64,000 nt of DNA from Polycladomyces zharkentensis (GTDB taxonomy: Bacteria > Bacillota > Bacilli > Thermoactinomycetales > JIR-001): NCBI RefSeq assembly GCF_016938855.1, contig NZ_JAFHAP010000007.1:19053-83052 (forward strand), written 5' to 3'. Position 1 is the first letter of the stretch. Each line of letters opens with the position of its first letter. The position numbers and the translations under genes are program-made. This document shows, in pieces, positions 6,999 to 15,671 of the stretch. Under the pieces are notes generated by a model. It was not told where the DNA came from. It did not search any database and worked only from the letters and a program-made list of their open reading frames with translations.

Positions 6999-8357
6999 GT
7001 GCGGTTGGGAAAATGGTTGTCCTGGATCGTGGTGCTGGCATTGGCCGGCGGATGTTCGCTTCCGCTGTGGGCGGACAAACCGGCGCCGAAACAGGCACAA
7101 ACGCCGAAGCCGAAAGCGCAGCCGATGATGGATCTGTCGGTGAAGCCGTCCGAGTTGTTGAAAAGAGGGGATGCCCGCGCCATGGCGCTGGTGGGTCCGG
7201 GGAAATACGGTGACGACCGTTATGACCGGGCCAAGGTGGAAAAAGAGCTGGACAAAATCCCTGCCAACGCGACACCGGAGGAGATCTATGACAAACTCAT
7301 CGTCCTCCTGGCCAATGATTACCGTCCTTATGTGAAAAAATACGATCATTTCAAAGCTTACATCGAGACGAAAACGACGCCCATGCCCAAAGAGGCGAAA
7401 CTGGCGGCCCTGCCTGAGGGAAAACGGATGAATGTGGTCATCCTTTTGGACGACAGCGGAAGCATGGCGGGGAAGGTGCCGGGCGGCGTCAAATTGGATT
7501 TGGCCAAAAAGGCAGTAAAGGAGTTTGCCGCCAAATTCCCGGAAGGGGCAAACGTCTCGCTTCGCGTCTACGGACACAAAGGAACCAACCAGCCCAAGGA
7601 CAAGGCACTTTCCTGCCAAAGCAGCGAGGTGCTCTATTCCTCCGGCCGGTATGATGAGAAGCGTATGCAGCAGGCACTGAACGGGCTGAAACCGGGCGGT
7701 TGGACTCCGCTCGCCAAAGCGATACAGGATGCCCAGCGGGATTTTGCGAGCCGCGGCGGTGAAGGGGCGACCAACATCGTCTACGTGGTGAGCGACGGCG
7801 TGGAAACCTGCGGCGGTGATCCCGTGGCGGCGGCGCGGTCATTGCACGCATCCAACATCCAGGCCGTGGTCAACATCATCGGGTTTGATGTGGATGATGC
7901 GGGGCAACGCGCGTTGAAGGCGGTATCGGACGCGGGCGGCGGCACATTCGCCACGGTGGACAACCAAACGGAGTTGGAAGAGGCGTTTGACGCGGAGTAT
8001 AACCGGCTGTACGACGAATGGAGCCGGTGGGGCAACGAAAACTACGACAAGGTGGGGAAGGAAGGGAGCCGGAAATATGACGAGTTGAGCAAGATTTCGA
8101 ATGAATTTTATAACTTGAAGGATCAGGAGATCAATCGATTGTGGGACGCAAAAAATTATCTGGACGGCAAACGGGGGTTTATCCCGGATGTGGGGGATAT
8201 GATCTTGCACCGTGATGTGATGTTGGGTGAATATATTTTGGAAACGAGCAGCCAATTGCAGGACCGGGTTCTGAAACATCAAAATGAATTGCAGGATGCC
8301 ATTTTGGAGAAACAAAACAAAGAGCAGGACAAGGTATTGCAAAAACAGCTCCGGTGA
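6999..8357 (+). CDS. Secreted von Willebrand factor A domain protein
   Basis: A protein of about 452 residues from a GTG start with AAGGGAG ten bases upstream; the open frame extends further left but lacks a site. An N-terminal hydrophobic segment (WLSWIVVLALAGGCSLPLWA) is a signal peptide, with AGGC as a weak lipobox. A von Willebrand A domain spans about residues 145-340: the MIDAS begins VVILLDDSGSMAGK near 151 and includes VVSDGVETCGG. The C-terminal 110 residues are charged helices (YDEWSRWGNENYDKVGKEG) ending in a repetitive Gln-rich coil (LQDRVLKHQNELQDAILEKQ). It resembles TerY/YfbK-type metal-dependent adhesion domains. It is likely envelope-bound and protein-binding; no partner gene is obvious. 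Confidence 0.85.
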   Translation: MRLGKWLSWIVVLALAGGCSLPLWADKPAPKQAQTPKPKAQPMMDLSVKPSELLKRGDARAMALVGPGKYGDDRYDRAKVEKELDKIPANATPEEIYDKLIVLLANDYRPYVKKYDHFKAYIETKTTPMPKEAKLAALPEGKRMNVVILLDDSGSMAGKVPGGVKLDLAKKAVKEFAAKFPEGANVSLRVYGHKGTNQPKDKALSCQSSEVLYSSGRYDEKRMQQALNGLKPGGWTPLAKAIQDAQRDFASRGGEGATNIVYVVSDGVETCGGDPVAAARSLHASNIQAVVNIIGFDVDDAGQRALKAVSDAGGGTFATVDNQTELEEAFDAEYNRLYDEWSRWGNENYDKVGKEGSRKYDELSKISNEFYNLKDQEINRLWDAKNYLDGKRGFIPDVGDMILHRDVMLGEYILETSSQLQDRVLKHQNELQDAILEKQNKEQDKVLQKQLR

Positions 8358-8697
8358 CAAAGATGAAGAAGTACCGGATGGAAGAAGAGAAATGGATGCT
8401 CTCCGGCGGTTATCAGGCATTTCAGAATGTCGGGAAGAAATGAGTCAGAGATGGGGCATCATCAAAGAAACACCGAAGCGTCCATGATGGGAGCAAACGG
8501 CTCGGCAATGGTGCGTCGTCAGGTTGTGGCGCGTGGTTGCCAAGCCTTTTTTATGTTGAAAGGAACGTCGAACGTGGCAGAAACGACGCAAGTTGACCGT
8601 AGAGGGAACGCTTTCTCCGGTGGGTGACTTCACTATGTGGGAAACAAGGGTTCACGAAAAGGTGGATGAATGGGAAAAAGCGGAGACAGAAAAGGGA
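8358..8697. other. Region with no confidently supported gene
   Basis: About 340 bases between the von Willebrand A gene and the marR promoter. A 26-codon frame at 8363-8443 (begins MKKYRMEEEKWML) directly follows the upstream gene, but its ribosome binding site is poor. No hairpin with a T run is visible. Confidence 0.4.
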
Positions 8698-8726
8698 TTG
8701 TTTGATCTCGTTAATCTCTTTATAAT
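8698..8726 (+). promoter_or_regulatory. Sigma-A promoter of the marR efflux operon
   Basis: TTGTTT (8698-8703) and a perfect TATAAT (8721-8726) are separated by 17 bases. I see no convincing MarR palindrome at this promoter. Confidence 0.7.
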
Positions 8727-8770
8727 AAAGATGTTTTGACAGAAAGATATGAACGAGGAGATGCGGGCGA

Positions 8771-9187
8771 ATGGATTCAAAAGAAAGACCGTGTATGGAG
8801 CGGTTGAGCAAAATGCTGCTGCGTATGGCCCGTTCCTTCGATGCCGCATTGGAGGATGAGATCACGCCGCAGAAATTTCTGCTGTTAAACAGTTTGTTGC
8901 GGATGAAGAAGTGCAAGGTGAATGATCTGGCCCAGGAAGTGAATCTCTCCTCGGGTGCGACCACCCTCGCGTTGAACCGTTTGGAGAAAGAGGGGCTCAT
9001 CCTGCGTTCGCGGGATGAGAAAGATCGGCGAGTCGTGTGGGTGGAGTTGACCGGGGAGGGGCGATCGCTCATCCTGCGGTTGGTGAAGAAGCGGCACCAG
9101 GTATGGGAGAAGATGTTGAGCGCATTGACCCGGGAGGAAGAACGGGAGTTCTTCCGCCTCCTCGAAAAAATGGTCAACCAATTGTGA
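8771..9187 (+). CDS. MarR-family transcriptional regulator
   Basis: A 138-residue winged-helix regulator of typical MarR length. The recognition-helix region LLRMKKCKVNDLAQEVNLSS, followed by GATTLALNRLEKEGLILRSR and the wing DEKDRRVVWVELT, is the family hallmark. The ATG has GAGGAG ten bases upstream. It is the first gene of an operon with a membrane-fusion protein and a 14-helix drug exporter, the usual layout in which MarR represses its own efflux operon until a ligand binds. An ATG at 8804 is a less likely alternative start. Confidence 0.93.
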   Translation: MDSKERPCMERLSKMLLRMARSFDAALEDEITPQKFLLLNSLLRMKKCKVNDLAQEVNLSSGATTLALNRLEKEGLILRSRDEKDRRVVWVELTGEGRSLILRLVKKRHQVWEKMLSALTREEEREFFRLLEKMVNQL

Positions 9188-9205
9188 GCAAGGAGGGATT
9201 TTCGG

Positions 9206-9859
9206 ATGAAAAAGATGATCGCCATTATGATTGTGTTTTCCGTCGTTGTTCTCGGCGGGGGCGCCGCTGCGTTGTACTACATGAATGAAGTGCAAAATTA
9301 CGTCCTGGTGGATGACGCCAAAGTGCAAGGGAACCTGACGATGATTCACGCACCTGTTGCCGGCAAGATCACGGAGTGGAAAGTGAAAGAGGGTCAATAT
9401 GTGAACAAGGGGGATGTGGTGGCCCGGATTCAGGCATCGCCGGCACAACCGGGCGAAGCGCCGAAAACCGTGGATGTCACTGCACCCCAGGCCGGAACCG
9501 TGATCCAATCCAAATCCGAGACGGGTGATTTGGTGTCACCGGGCACGCCGCTTGCGATGACCACGGATCTGAATCATCTGTACGTGGTCGCTGAGGTGGA
9601 TGAGACCAAAATTCAGGATGTCCAACAGGGAAATGCGGTGAAAATCTCGATCGATGCCTTCCCGGATCAAAAGTTTACAGGCAAGGTGGAACAGATCGGA
9701 CTGGGAACCGAGTCCACTTTCTCGATGATGCCCAACATCAACGCCGGGAGCAATTATACGGAAGTGGTGCAACGCATCCCGGTCAAAATCTCGTTGGATG
9801 GATACGCTGGTGCCCGATTGGTCCCGGGGCTGAACGCGGACGTCAAAATTGAGAAATGA
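9206..9859 (+). CDS. HlyD/EmrA-type membrane fusion protein
   Basis: A 217-residue periplasmic-adaptor-like protein, short for the family, as is common in Gram-positive bacteria. An N-terminal membrane segment (about residues 4-27, IAIMIVFSVVVLGGGAAALY) is followed by a biotinyl/lipoyl-like half (VQGNLTMIHAPVAGKITEWK), no long coiled coil, then the second lipoyl half (VTAPQAGTVIQSKSETGDLV) and a beta-barrel region (VVAEVDETKIQDVQQGNAVK). It lies 18 bases after marR and 36 before the exporter gene, with which it should form a complex at the cytoplasmic membrane. The substrate is unknown. Confidence 0.9.
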   Translation: MKKMIAIMIVFSVVVLGGGAAALYYMNEVQNYVLVDDAKVQGNLTMIHAPVAGKITEWKVKEGQYVNKGDVVARIQASPAQPGEAPKTVDVTAPQAGTVIQSKSETGDLVSPGTPLAMTTDLNHLYVVAEVDETKIQDVQQGNAVKISIDAFPDQKFTGKVEQIGLGTESTFSMMPNINAGSNYTEVVQRIPVKISLDGYAGARLVPGLNADVKIEK

Positions 9860-9895
9860 TCCCGGTACCATCCCTGACAGAAAGGAGGGTTTGCC

Positions 9896-11476
9896 ATGGC
9901 TGACCACATCCCGAACCCGCCGACAGAACATCGTGAAAACGGAGGTGAGGAAAACCGACTATTAGTAACAGCGGTGCTGATCATCGCCGTTTTCATGGCC
10001 GTATTGGACATGAGCGTCGTCAACGTGGCATTGCCCAGCATGATGGCGGAATTCGGCGTGGATACGTCGGACATTCAGTGGGTGATCACCGCATATACGC
10101 TGGTGGTGGGGACGCTCGTGCCCGTCACCGGATTTGTCAGCGATCGGTTCGGATACAAGCGCGTCTTTTTGCTTGCGCTGATCCTGTTTACCGTTGGGTC
10201 GTTTCTTTGCGGGTTGGCTTGGAGCAACCCGTCGATGATCCTGTTTCGCATCATTCAAGGGCTTGGCGGCGGAGCATTGATGCCGGTGTCGATGGCGATG
10301 ATTTTCCGGATGTTCCCGCCGGAACGGCGCGGGACGGCGATGGGCTTTTTCGGAATCGCCATCATGTTCGCGCCCGCGGTGGGGCCGACACTGAGCGGAT
10401 ATTTGACGGAATACCTCAATTGGCGGCTGATCTTCTACATCAACGTACCGATCGGCATCGTCGACCTTTTTCTGGCGATGTTGCTGATGAAGGAGTTGGC
10501 TCACGGTGCCCGGCAAAAGTTCGACTTGTGGGGATTTCTCACCTCGACGCTGGGATTTTCCACTTTGCTGTACGCATTGGGAATTGTACCGGACAGAGGA
10601 TGGACCGACCCGGAAGTGCTCGGATTTTTGGCGGTGGCCATCGTGTCGCTGGTTGTGTTCGTCCTGATTGAGTGGAACATCGATCATCCGATGCTGGATT
10701 TGAAATTGATCCGCAACGGTGCTTTTACGGTATCACTGGCGATTGTCAGCATCAGCAGTATCGTCCTGTTTGTGCCGTTGTTCATGATCCCCCTGTTTTT
10801 GCAGAATATCTCGGGATTATCCCCGGTCGACACCGGGTTGCTGCTGTTGCCCCAAGCGTTGGTGACGGGGCTGATGATGCCGATCGCCGGCTTTCTTTTC
10901 GATCGGATCGGGGCGCGCTGGCTGGCAGTGATCGGTTTGTGTCTGACGGCGTATTCGCTCTATCTGAACCATTTTCTTGATGTGAACACGCCCCATTCGA
11001 CACTTGTCTGGTGGATGGTGCTTCGGGGCATCGGCGTCTCCCTGTTGATGATGCCCGTGACCACGGCCGGGATGAACGCGGTGCCCGACGAAAAAGTGGG
11101 GCAGGCCACAGCCATCAACAATACGTTCCGCCAGGTCAGTGCTTCGTTCGGGATCGCGTGGGCAACGCTGCTGTTGTCACATCGCCAGGCGTATCATGCG
11201 GCGGTGGGAGCTGAACAGTTTTCGCTGTTTTCGCCGCAAGCGAATGAGACGTTGCGGCAACTCCAAAATATGTTTGTCTCGATGGGCCAGCCGCTGTTCC
11301 AGGCCAAGGCATCTGCCATGGGTCTGTTGATGGGGCAGATTCAGGCCCGCGCCATGGTACAGGCGATGGATGACGTGTTTTGGGTGACCATGTGGATTAC
11401 CATCGCCATTCTCGCATTGGCCTTTTTCCTGAAAAAAGGAGGAAACGGAGCCAAGCGGCGGTCGATGATGGGATGA
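9896..11476 (+). CDS. DHA2-family drug:H+ antiporter (EmrB/QacA type)
   Basis: A 526-residue major facilitator with about 14 hydrophobic segments, the DHA2 size and topology. The first helix carries AVLDMSVVNVALPSMMAEFG, the family motif D1; VSDRFGYKRVF is motif A between helices 2 and 3; and FRIIQGLGGGALMPVSMAM is motif B with its conserved Arg. The gene starts at an ATG behind AAAGGAGGG. Together with the upstream adaptor and MarR regulator it forms a proton-driven efflux pump, probably for hydrophobic drugs or an endogenous metabolite. No terminator with a clear T run follows directly. Confidence 0.95.
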   Translation: MADHIPNPPTEHRENGGEENRLLVTAVLIIAVFMAVLDMSVVNVALPSMMAEFGVDTSDIQWVITAYTLVVGTLVPVTGFVSDRFGYKRVFLLALILFTVGSFLCGLAWSNPSMILFRIIQGLGGGALMPVSMAMIFRMFPPERRGTAMGFFGIAIMFAPAVGPTLSGYLTEYLNWRLIFYINVPIGIVDLFLAMLLMKELAHGARQKFDLWGFLTSTLGFSTLLYALGIVPDRGWTDPEVLGFLAVAIVSLVVFVLIEWNIDHPMLDLKLIRNGAFTVSLAIVSISSIVLFVPLFMIPLFLQNISGLSPVDTGLLLLPQALVTGLMMPIAGFLFDRIGARWLAVIGLCLTAYSLYLNHFLDVNTPHSTLVWWMVLRGIGVSLLMMPVTTAGMNAVPDEKVGQATAINNTFRQVSASFGIAWATLLLSHRQAYHAAVGAEQFSLFSPQANETLRQLQNMFVSMGQPLFQAKASAMGLLMGQIQARAMVQAMDDVFWVTMWITIAILALAFFLKKGGNGAKRRSMMG

Positions 11477-12070
11477 CGTTGTGATGGACCTGGAGCATGT
11501 CCGGGGCGATGTTTTCCCTGGTGAGTGACGACCTGAGCCCCCGAGTAGGGGAACTGAAAACGAAGAACAAGGGCGAGTATGCTTCGTTCAAGCGAATTGC
11601 CCGCGTCCTGTGCTCCGGCTTTGGTTATTGTTTTTGCAGGGACAGTGGAGCGAACCGGGAAATCGTGCCTGTGGACATTGAACATTCATGCCACCTCCGG
11701 ACAACAGGGGGTGGCTTCCGTTTTTACTTACCCTGACAATCCCCGTGAAGGGGATAGCGGCAAAGCTGTCTTTCGTCCCGCAATTCAAATGCCACAAGCG
11801 TACTCCTATGGTCGCCATGGGCTTTCTGACAGCCATTTATGCAAGAGATGTATGGAAAAAACAAAGGAAAAACCGAAAAATGTGAAGAAAGGTGCGGGGA
11901 AAAGGAAGGGTTTCGTCTATCCAGAAAAACCCGTTCATGATAGAATAAGAAAGGCGAATGTCTGCGTTGGTCAAGAACCAATGATGATTGGACTTCATAT
12001 ATTTTGAGCATGCGTTGAGTCGTTTTTCTTTCATTCACACGACCCCGGCAGGAAAGGTGATCGAAACAAA
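11477..12070. other. Noncoding region with one reverse-oriented repeat core
   Basis: About 590 bases without a convincing gene. Bases 11575-11622 match the dispersed repeat core on the minus strand. GGCGAC and GTCGCC-type hairpins occur but no T run follows. A 142-codon frame at 11579-12007 overlaps the repeat and lacks a ribosome binding site. Confidence 0.45.
11575..11622 (-). repeat. Dispersed intergenic repeat, partial copy
   Basis: Read on the minus strand this contains CGCGGGCAATTCGCTTGAAC followed by GAAGC, matching the cores near 39.5 kb and 6.9 kb. The terminal inverted repeats are not obvious here. Confidence 0.45.
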
Positions 12071-12883
12071 ATGCGGATGAAAGAGAAAGGTGAGTGGATA
12101 CGGGAGTCGTATGAAGTGATCCATGCATTCCCCTTTGTACAGGGGGTTCTTTATTACACGGCATATCGCAACCGGAATGAGGCGGAATCCGGAGGGGAAC
12201 CGGTTCGAACGCGGTTTGTTCACGCGCTGGATGCCCGTGCTTTTCACGGAGAAAGCGGACGTGACCTGGAAAAGTTGCTGATGCGGGATGAAGATGCGTT
12301 TTTTCCGGTGCAGGAAGTGTTCATCGAAGACGGTGTCCTGTATCAGGTATATCGCAAGTTGGAGGGGACGCTGCTCGCTCACTATTTGTACCATGCGTTG
12401 CCGTTGCCGTTGGAACAGGCCATGTGGATTTTGAGGCGGATCACAGGTCATTTGTTGCGCCTGTATGACCACGATCAGTTTACGATGGTCCATCCGCAAA
12501 ACGTACTTTTGGCCCCGGGCGGAGCGGTTCGTTTCATATACGGCGGCCCTGCGGGCTTGTTGCCCAAAGGAGGACTTCATCCGCAACCGTCCGCGGATGG
12601 CCGGCGGCGTGAAGATCCGTATGATGCGTTTACGGTCGGCGCCTTGGCATACACGATGTTTACAGGCAACAGTCCGACAGCATTTTCGCTGAACCCTGCT
12701 CCCATTCGTCAGTTTCGGGAAGATGTGCCGGAAGAGCTGGAAGATTGGATCATGCGCACCCTGTCCTTCAATCCGGAACAACGCCCCACGATCGAGGAGA
12801 TGGCCCGTTTTTTTCATAAGGTGACGGCCATGATCGAAGGGGAACCGGAAGGTTTATTTGGATGGGAACGCATGCTGTTGTAG
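12071..12883 (+). CDS. Pseudokinase-like protein, paralog of the next gene
   Basis: This 270-residue soluble protein has a protein-kinase-like fold without the catalytic residues. The hinge/C-lobe region GVLYQVYRKLEGTLLAHYL is followed by VHPQNVLLAPGG, where an active kinase has HRDLKPENILL: the Asn remains but the catalytic Asp is gone. IYGGPAGLLP stands where DFG would be. The C-lobe end (DAFTVGALAYTMFTGNSP and LSFNPEQRPTIEEMARFF) is kinase-typical. It is about half identical by eye to the N-terminal part of the adjacent 674-residue protein, suggesting tandem duplication. It probably binds a protein or nucleotide rather than phosphorylating. The start ATG at 12071 has AGGAAAGGTG upstream. 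Confidence 0.75.
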   Translation: MRMKEKGEWIRESYEVIHAFPFVQGVLYYTAYRNRNEAESGGEPVRTRFVHALDARAFHGESGRDLEKLLMRDEDAFFPVQEVFIEDGVLYQVYRKLEGTLLAHYLYHALPLPLEQAMWILRRITGHLLRLYDHDQFTMVHPQNVLLAPGGAVRFIYGGPAGLLPKGGLHPQPSADGRRREDPYDAFTVGALAYTMFTGNSPTAFSLNPAPIRQFREDVPEELEDWIMRTLSFNPEQRPTIEEMARFFHKVTAMIEGEPEGLFGWERMLL

Positions 12884-12902
12884 TTGCCAAGCTCGACTGA
12901 TC

Positions 12903-12970
12903 ATGGATCAGGAATGCGCGGAATTCGGGTCCGCGTACCATTTCCTTTTGAGTGAAGCGGACAATATGCC
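12903..12970 (+). repeat. Dispersed intergenic repeat, copy between the pseudokinase genes
   Basis: CAGGAATGCGCGGAATTCGG leads to CCATTTCCTTTTGAGTGAAG, which aligns with the repeat cores at 6.9 and 25.2 kb. Confidence 0.5.
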
Positions 12971-13032
12971 GCATCACACGTCATGGTGATGGATGATGTG
13001 ATGTCCAAAGTCGGTTGAAGGGGCAAGAAGCG

Positions 13033-15057
13033 ATGATGGATATGAAACGGCAAGGGGAAACCATTCGCGGTTGTTATGAAGTGATCCATGCGTTTCCTTT
13101 TGTGGAGGGTGTCTTGTATTACGTATCAGCACCTGCGTCACCGGGGCGATCCACACGGTTTGTTCATGGGTTGAATGCCCGTTTGCTTCCGCCGCTTGCC
13201 AAGGTGGAGCGTCTGTTGGACCGGGATGATACCGTCTTTTTCCCGGTACAGGAAGTGTTCATCGAAGACGGGGTATTGTATCAAGTATATCGGCGGGTGG
13301 AAGGAGATCTGCTCGCCCATCGGTTGGCGCAAGGACGCATGCCGTTTGCAGATGCCGCCGATTTGCTGAAAAAACTGCTGATGCAGATGCGTCGGATGGC
13401 GGAATCGGGGCAAATGGCAGTGATTCATCCGCTGAACATCATCATCACGCCGCAAAGAGAACCGAGATTGTTATATGGCGGTCCGGCCGACCTCCTGCCA
13501 AGATTCGGCGGCTGGACGGAGCGTGAGGCGATGCGCGACTGGGCGTGTTTGTCGTTTCATGTGTTGACCGGACGGCCGTATACGGAGGGTGAACCGGTAA
13601 ACGGTTGGACCCAATCGACACCCGGCATCCCGGGGGTGTGGGTGGATCTTGTAACGCGGGCGTTGTCCGCTGATCCGTCGGCTCGCCCCAACCTGATGGA
13701 AGCATGGGATGCCTTGTCCCGGCAGGATGAGGAGTTCGTCGCCGGATCTCAGGCGCCTCAGCCGACCACGGTGACAAACTCGCCTGATCCCCATTCATCG
13801 GAAACTGCTGGGGCAACCGGCCGTTGGTCGACACCGGCACAGACGCCTCTATCAACAGAGCCGTCCTCTTCTTTCCGGGAAGAGGCGGCAGTCGGCAGCG
13901 ATACGGAACCACCGCGGATGCCATTGTGGAAGCGGGGACCGTTCCGTATGGCACTGATGTCGGCAGCCGCGCTGATCGTCGTGACGGTACTTGGCTACAC
14001 TGCGTTTGCCCTTTTCGGTTCATCGTCGGACAGTCCCGACGATCAGGCATTGGCCAAGGCGTTGGGCAGGGAGATCGATCCCGATCCGAAGCAGGCGACG
14101 CTGTATTACCATCAATCTACGGCAGCGTATGACCGCAAGCAGTATGATCAAGCGATCGGGCTGGCCAAACAAGCCATTGCCGCGGCTCCCGATGTCAAGG
14201 AATATTACCTGCATCTGGCCAACCTGTACGGAGTTGTGGAAGATTATACCAGCGGGAAACGGCTTCTGTCCCTGGCCGCTGCGCGTTTCCGCGATGCGAC
14301 CGTGTACGATGCTTGGGCCGTCCATGCTTATCGGGCGGGAGATTTGCCGCAGGCGAAAAGCGCAATCGATCAAGCGGTCAAAATGAATACCGCCAACGAT
14401 CGCTTTTTGTACCATCAGGGGCGGATATACGGAGCGATGGGGGATTATGCCAAAGCAGTCACCCAGTTGCAATATGCCATTTACCAAAACAAGGACGTCA
14501 GTCTGTATCATCACGATCGTGCAGTGTTTCTCGGGAAAATGGGACAGATCGATCCGGCGATCGAGGAAGTGCGCGACGCGATCCGTCTGAACAAACGGAA
14601 CGAGCGTTACCGGATCACATTGGGGACGTTGTATTTGCAAAAACGGGAGCGGGTCGCGCGGGATCAAACGATGGCGGCGGAGGAAAAACAAAAAGAAATG
14701 AAAGAACTGGCCAAAAAAGCGGCCGAGCAGTTCGACCGTGCCCAAGAGCTAAAAAAACGATTCGCCCAGGCTTACTACTATGAATCGATTGCCCAATATT
14801 ATGCCGGCAATTTCAAACGCGCGCTCAAAAGCGCGGAATCGGCGATCCGTATTGATCCACGGCAGGCTTGGTACCACTATCAAAAAGGCGTCGTGCTCAT
14901 GGCGATGAACCAACCGGTTGATGCAATCAAATGGCTTCAAAAGGCCGCCAAAATCGATCCCACCAACAAGTTGGTCAAGCGGGCGATGGAGAAAGCCCAA
15001 AAGATGCCGCAGTCCAAACCGGCATCAAAACCTGCGGGAGGGAAAAAATCGTCATGA
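13033..15057 (+). CDS. Pseudokinase domain, membrane segment and TPR repeats
   Basis: A protein of about 674 residues. Residues 1-240 are a kinase-like domain with the catalytic motifs lost (VIHPLNIIITPQ in place of HRDLKPEN, LLYGGPADLLP in place of DFG), conserved with the preceding paralog. A Ser/Thr/Pro-rich linker follows, then one membrane helix at about 304-329 (MALMSAAALIVVTVLGYTAF). From about 350 on are at least six TPR units (YDRKQYDQAIGLAKQAIAAA, AVTQLQYAIYQNKDVSLYHH, RALKSAESAIRIDPRQAWYH). The predicted topology (pseudokinase inside, repeats outside) recalls EssB/YukC of type VII secretion, but no other ESX gene is present. The ATG at 13033 is preferred to the upstream TTG. Confidence 0.75.
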   Translation: MMDMKRQGETIRGCYEVIHAFPFVEGVLYYVSAPASPGRSTRFVHGLNARLLPPLAKVERLLDRDDTVFFPVQEVFIEDGVLYQVYRRVEGDLLAHRLAQGRMPFADAADLLKKLLMQMRRMAESGQMAVIHPLNIIITPQREPRLLYGGPADLLPRFGGWTEREAMRDWACLSFHVLTGRPYTEGEPVNGWTQSTPGIPGVWVDLVTRALSADPSARPNLMEAWDALSRQDEEFVAGSQAPQPTTVTNSPDPHSSETAGATGRWSTPAQTPLSTEPSSSFREEAAVGSDTEPPRMPLWKRGPFRMALMSAAALIVVTVLGYTAFALFGSSSDSPDDQALAKALGREIDPDPKQATLYYHQSTAAYDRKQYDQAIGLAKQAIAAAPDVKEYYLHLANLYGVVEDYTSGKRLLSLAAARFRDATVYDAWAVHAYRAGDLPQAKSAIDQAVKMNTANDRFLYHQGRIYGAMGDYAKAVTQLQYAIYQNKDVSLYHHDRAVFLGKMGQIDPAIEEVRDAIRLNKRNERYRITLGTLYLQKRERVARDQTMAAEEKQKEMKELAKKAAEQFDRAQELKKRFAQAYYYESIAQYYAGNFKRALKSAESAIRIDPRQAWYHYQKGVVLMAMNQPVDAIKWLQKAAKIDPTNKLVKRAMEKAQKMPQSKPASKPAGGKKSS

Positions 15058-15215
15058 AAAAGCGTTGGTTCATCCGCGGCGTTTTCATCGTGTTGGTCGT
15101 CGCCGCGTTTGCTTTGGCATTCGCCGCCGGGTCGTTTGCGGCCGTCTACGTGAAAACGCCGCCGTTGGAAATGGACCCGATCCAGTTGGAAGATGTGCAA
15201 CCGATCCAGCCATAG
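15054..15215 (+). CDS. Small single-pass membrane protein overlapping the pseudokinase-TPR gene
   Basis: A 53-residue protein whose ATG overlaps the preceding stop codon (ATGA), indicating translational coupling. GGGAGGG lies about ten bases upstream, inside the previous gene. It has a basic N-terminus (MKKRWFIRG), one hydrophobic helix (about residues 10-33, VFIVLVVAAFALAFAAGSFA) and a short Pro-rich acidic exterior tail (TPPLEMDPIQLEDVQPIQP). It is probably a subunit or regulator of the pseudokinase-TPR membrane protein. No family is recognised. Confidence 0.65.
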   Translation: MKKRWFIRGVFIVLVVAAFALAFAAGSFAAVYVKTPPLEMDPIQLEDVQPIQP

Positions 15216-15354
15216 GACCAACGGTCCAACGGTGAGCATGCCGGCAAAGCAGTCCAACACCCGCGAATGTCAGGTGCGCCGTTTTTCCTCTCGCTTCTGT
15301 AACGCAAACGCTCAAAAGTCGTTTACGGGAAAACGGCCACCTGAAAAATGATGC

Positions 15355-15383
15355 TTGACTTTTTCCATGGACCCGTGTACAAT
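15355..15383 (+). promoter_or_regulatory. Sigma-A promoter of tRNA-Ala
   Basis: TTGACT (15355-15360), 17-base spacer, TACAAT (15378-15383). The predicted start lies about 22 bases before the mature tRNA. Confidence 0.9.
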
Positions 15384-15412
15384 AATCCCTGTCGTCAATT
15401 GATCTGTTATAT

Positions 15413-15488
15413 GGGGCTGTAGCTCAGCTGGGAGAGCGCCTGCCTTGCACGCAGGAGGTCAGCGGTTCGATCCCGCTCAGCTCCACCA
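15413..15488 (+). tRNA. tRNA-Ala (anticodon UGC)
   Basis: A complete 76-nt cloverleaf with encoded CCA. The acceptor is GGGGCTG/CAGCTCC, the D-arm GCTCAGCTGGGAGAGC, and the anticodon stem CCTGC/GCAGG holds loop CTTGCAC (anticodon TGC). The T-arm is AGCGG/CCGCT with loop TTCGATC. It is a single-gene unit with its own promoter and terminator, away from any rRNA operon in this window. Confidence 0.98.
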
Positions 15489-15491
15489 GAC

Positions 15492-15526
15492 AAAAACCTC
15501 GTTGAATCATCAACGAGGTTTTTTTT
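15492..15526 (+). terminator. Terminator of tRNA-Ala
   Basis: CCTCGTTGA pairs with TCAACGAGG around ATCA and is followed by eight T residues; it starts four bases after the CCA. Confidence 0.93.
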
Positions 15527-15535
15527 GTGCATTTA

Positions 15536-15552
15536 CGTCAGAAAATATGACA
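15536..15552. promoter_or_regulatory. GlnR/TnrA-like box 1
   Basis: CGTCAGAAAATATGACA fits the nitrogen-control consensus TGTNA-N7-TNACA with one mismatch. It lies upstream of the nitrate-cluster promoter. Confidence 0.5.
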
Positions 15553-15597
15553 TAATATAATGGAAACTGAACGAAGGCTTGTTTTATTGGAGTTGTA

Positions 15598-15614
15598 TGT
15601 TAAAAAAACTTACA
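15598..15614. promoter_or_regulatory. GlnR/TnrA box 2 (perfect consensus)
   Basis: TGTTAAAAAAACTTACA is an exact TGTNA-N7-TNACA match. Its centre lies about 53 bases upstream of the predicted start of the ANTAR-narK transcript, where TnrA activates in Bacillus. Confidence 0.72.
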
Positions 15615-15622
15615 TATAGGAC

Positions 15623-15652
15623 TTGCGGAATCGGGGAGTAATTCGTTACAAT
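15623..15652 (+). promoter_or_regulatory. Promoter of the ANTAR-narK-nasC unit
   Basis: TTGCGG (15623-15628), 18-base spacer, TACAAT (15647-15652). The weak -35 and the activator box just upstream suggest activated expression under nitrogen limitation. Confidence 0.6.
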
Positions 15653-15671
15653 AAAGCCATACCGAATTTTG

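Noticed and set aside
11579-12007. Coding frame of 142 codons after the drug exporter gene
   Set aside because: It overlaps a repeat copy, lacks a ribosome binding site, and its translation shows no domain pattern.
14931-15053. N-terminal extension of the 53-residue membrane protein
   Set aside because: It would overlap the coding end of the preceding gene in another frame, and the ATG at 15054 has a good site and stop-start overlap.
12071-15215. Active Ser/Thr kinases (PknB type)
   Set aside because: Both proteins lack the catalytic Asp and the DFG motif, and no glycine-rich P-loop is visible.
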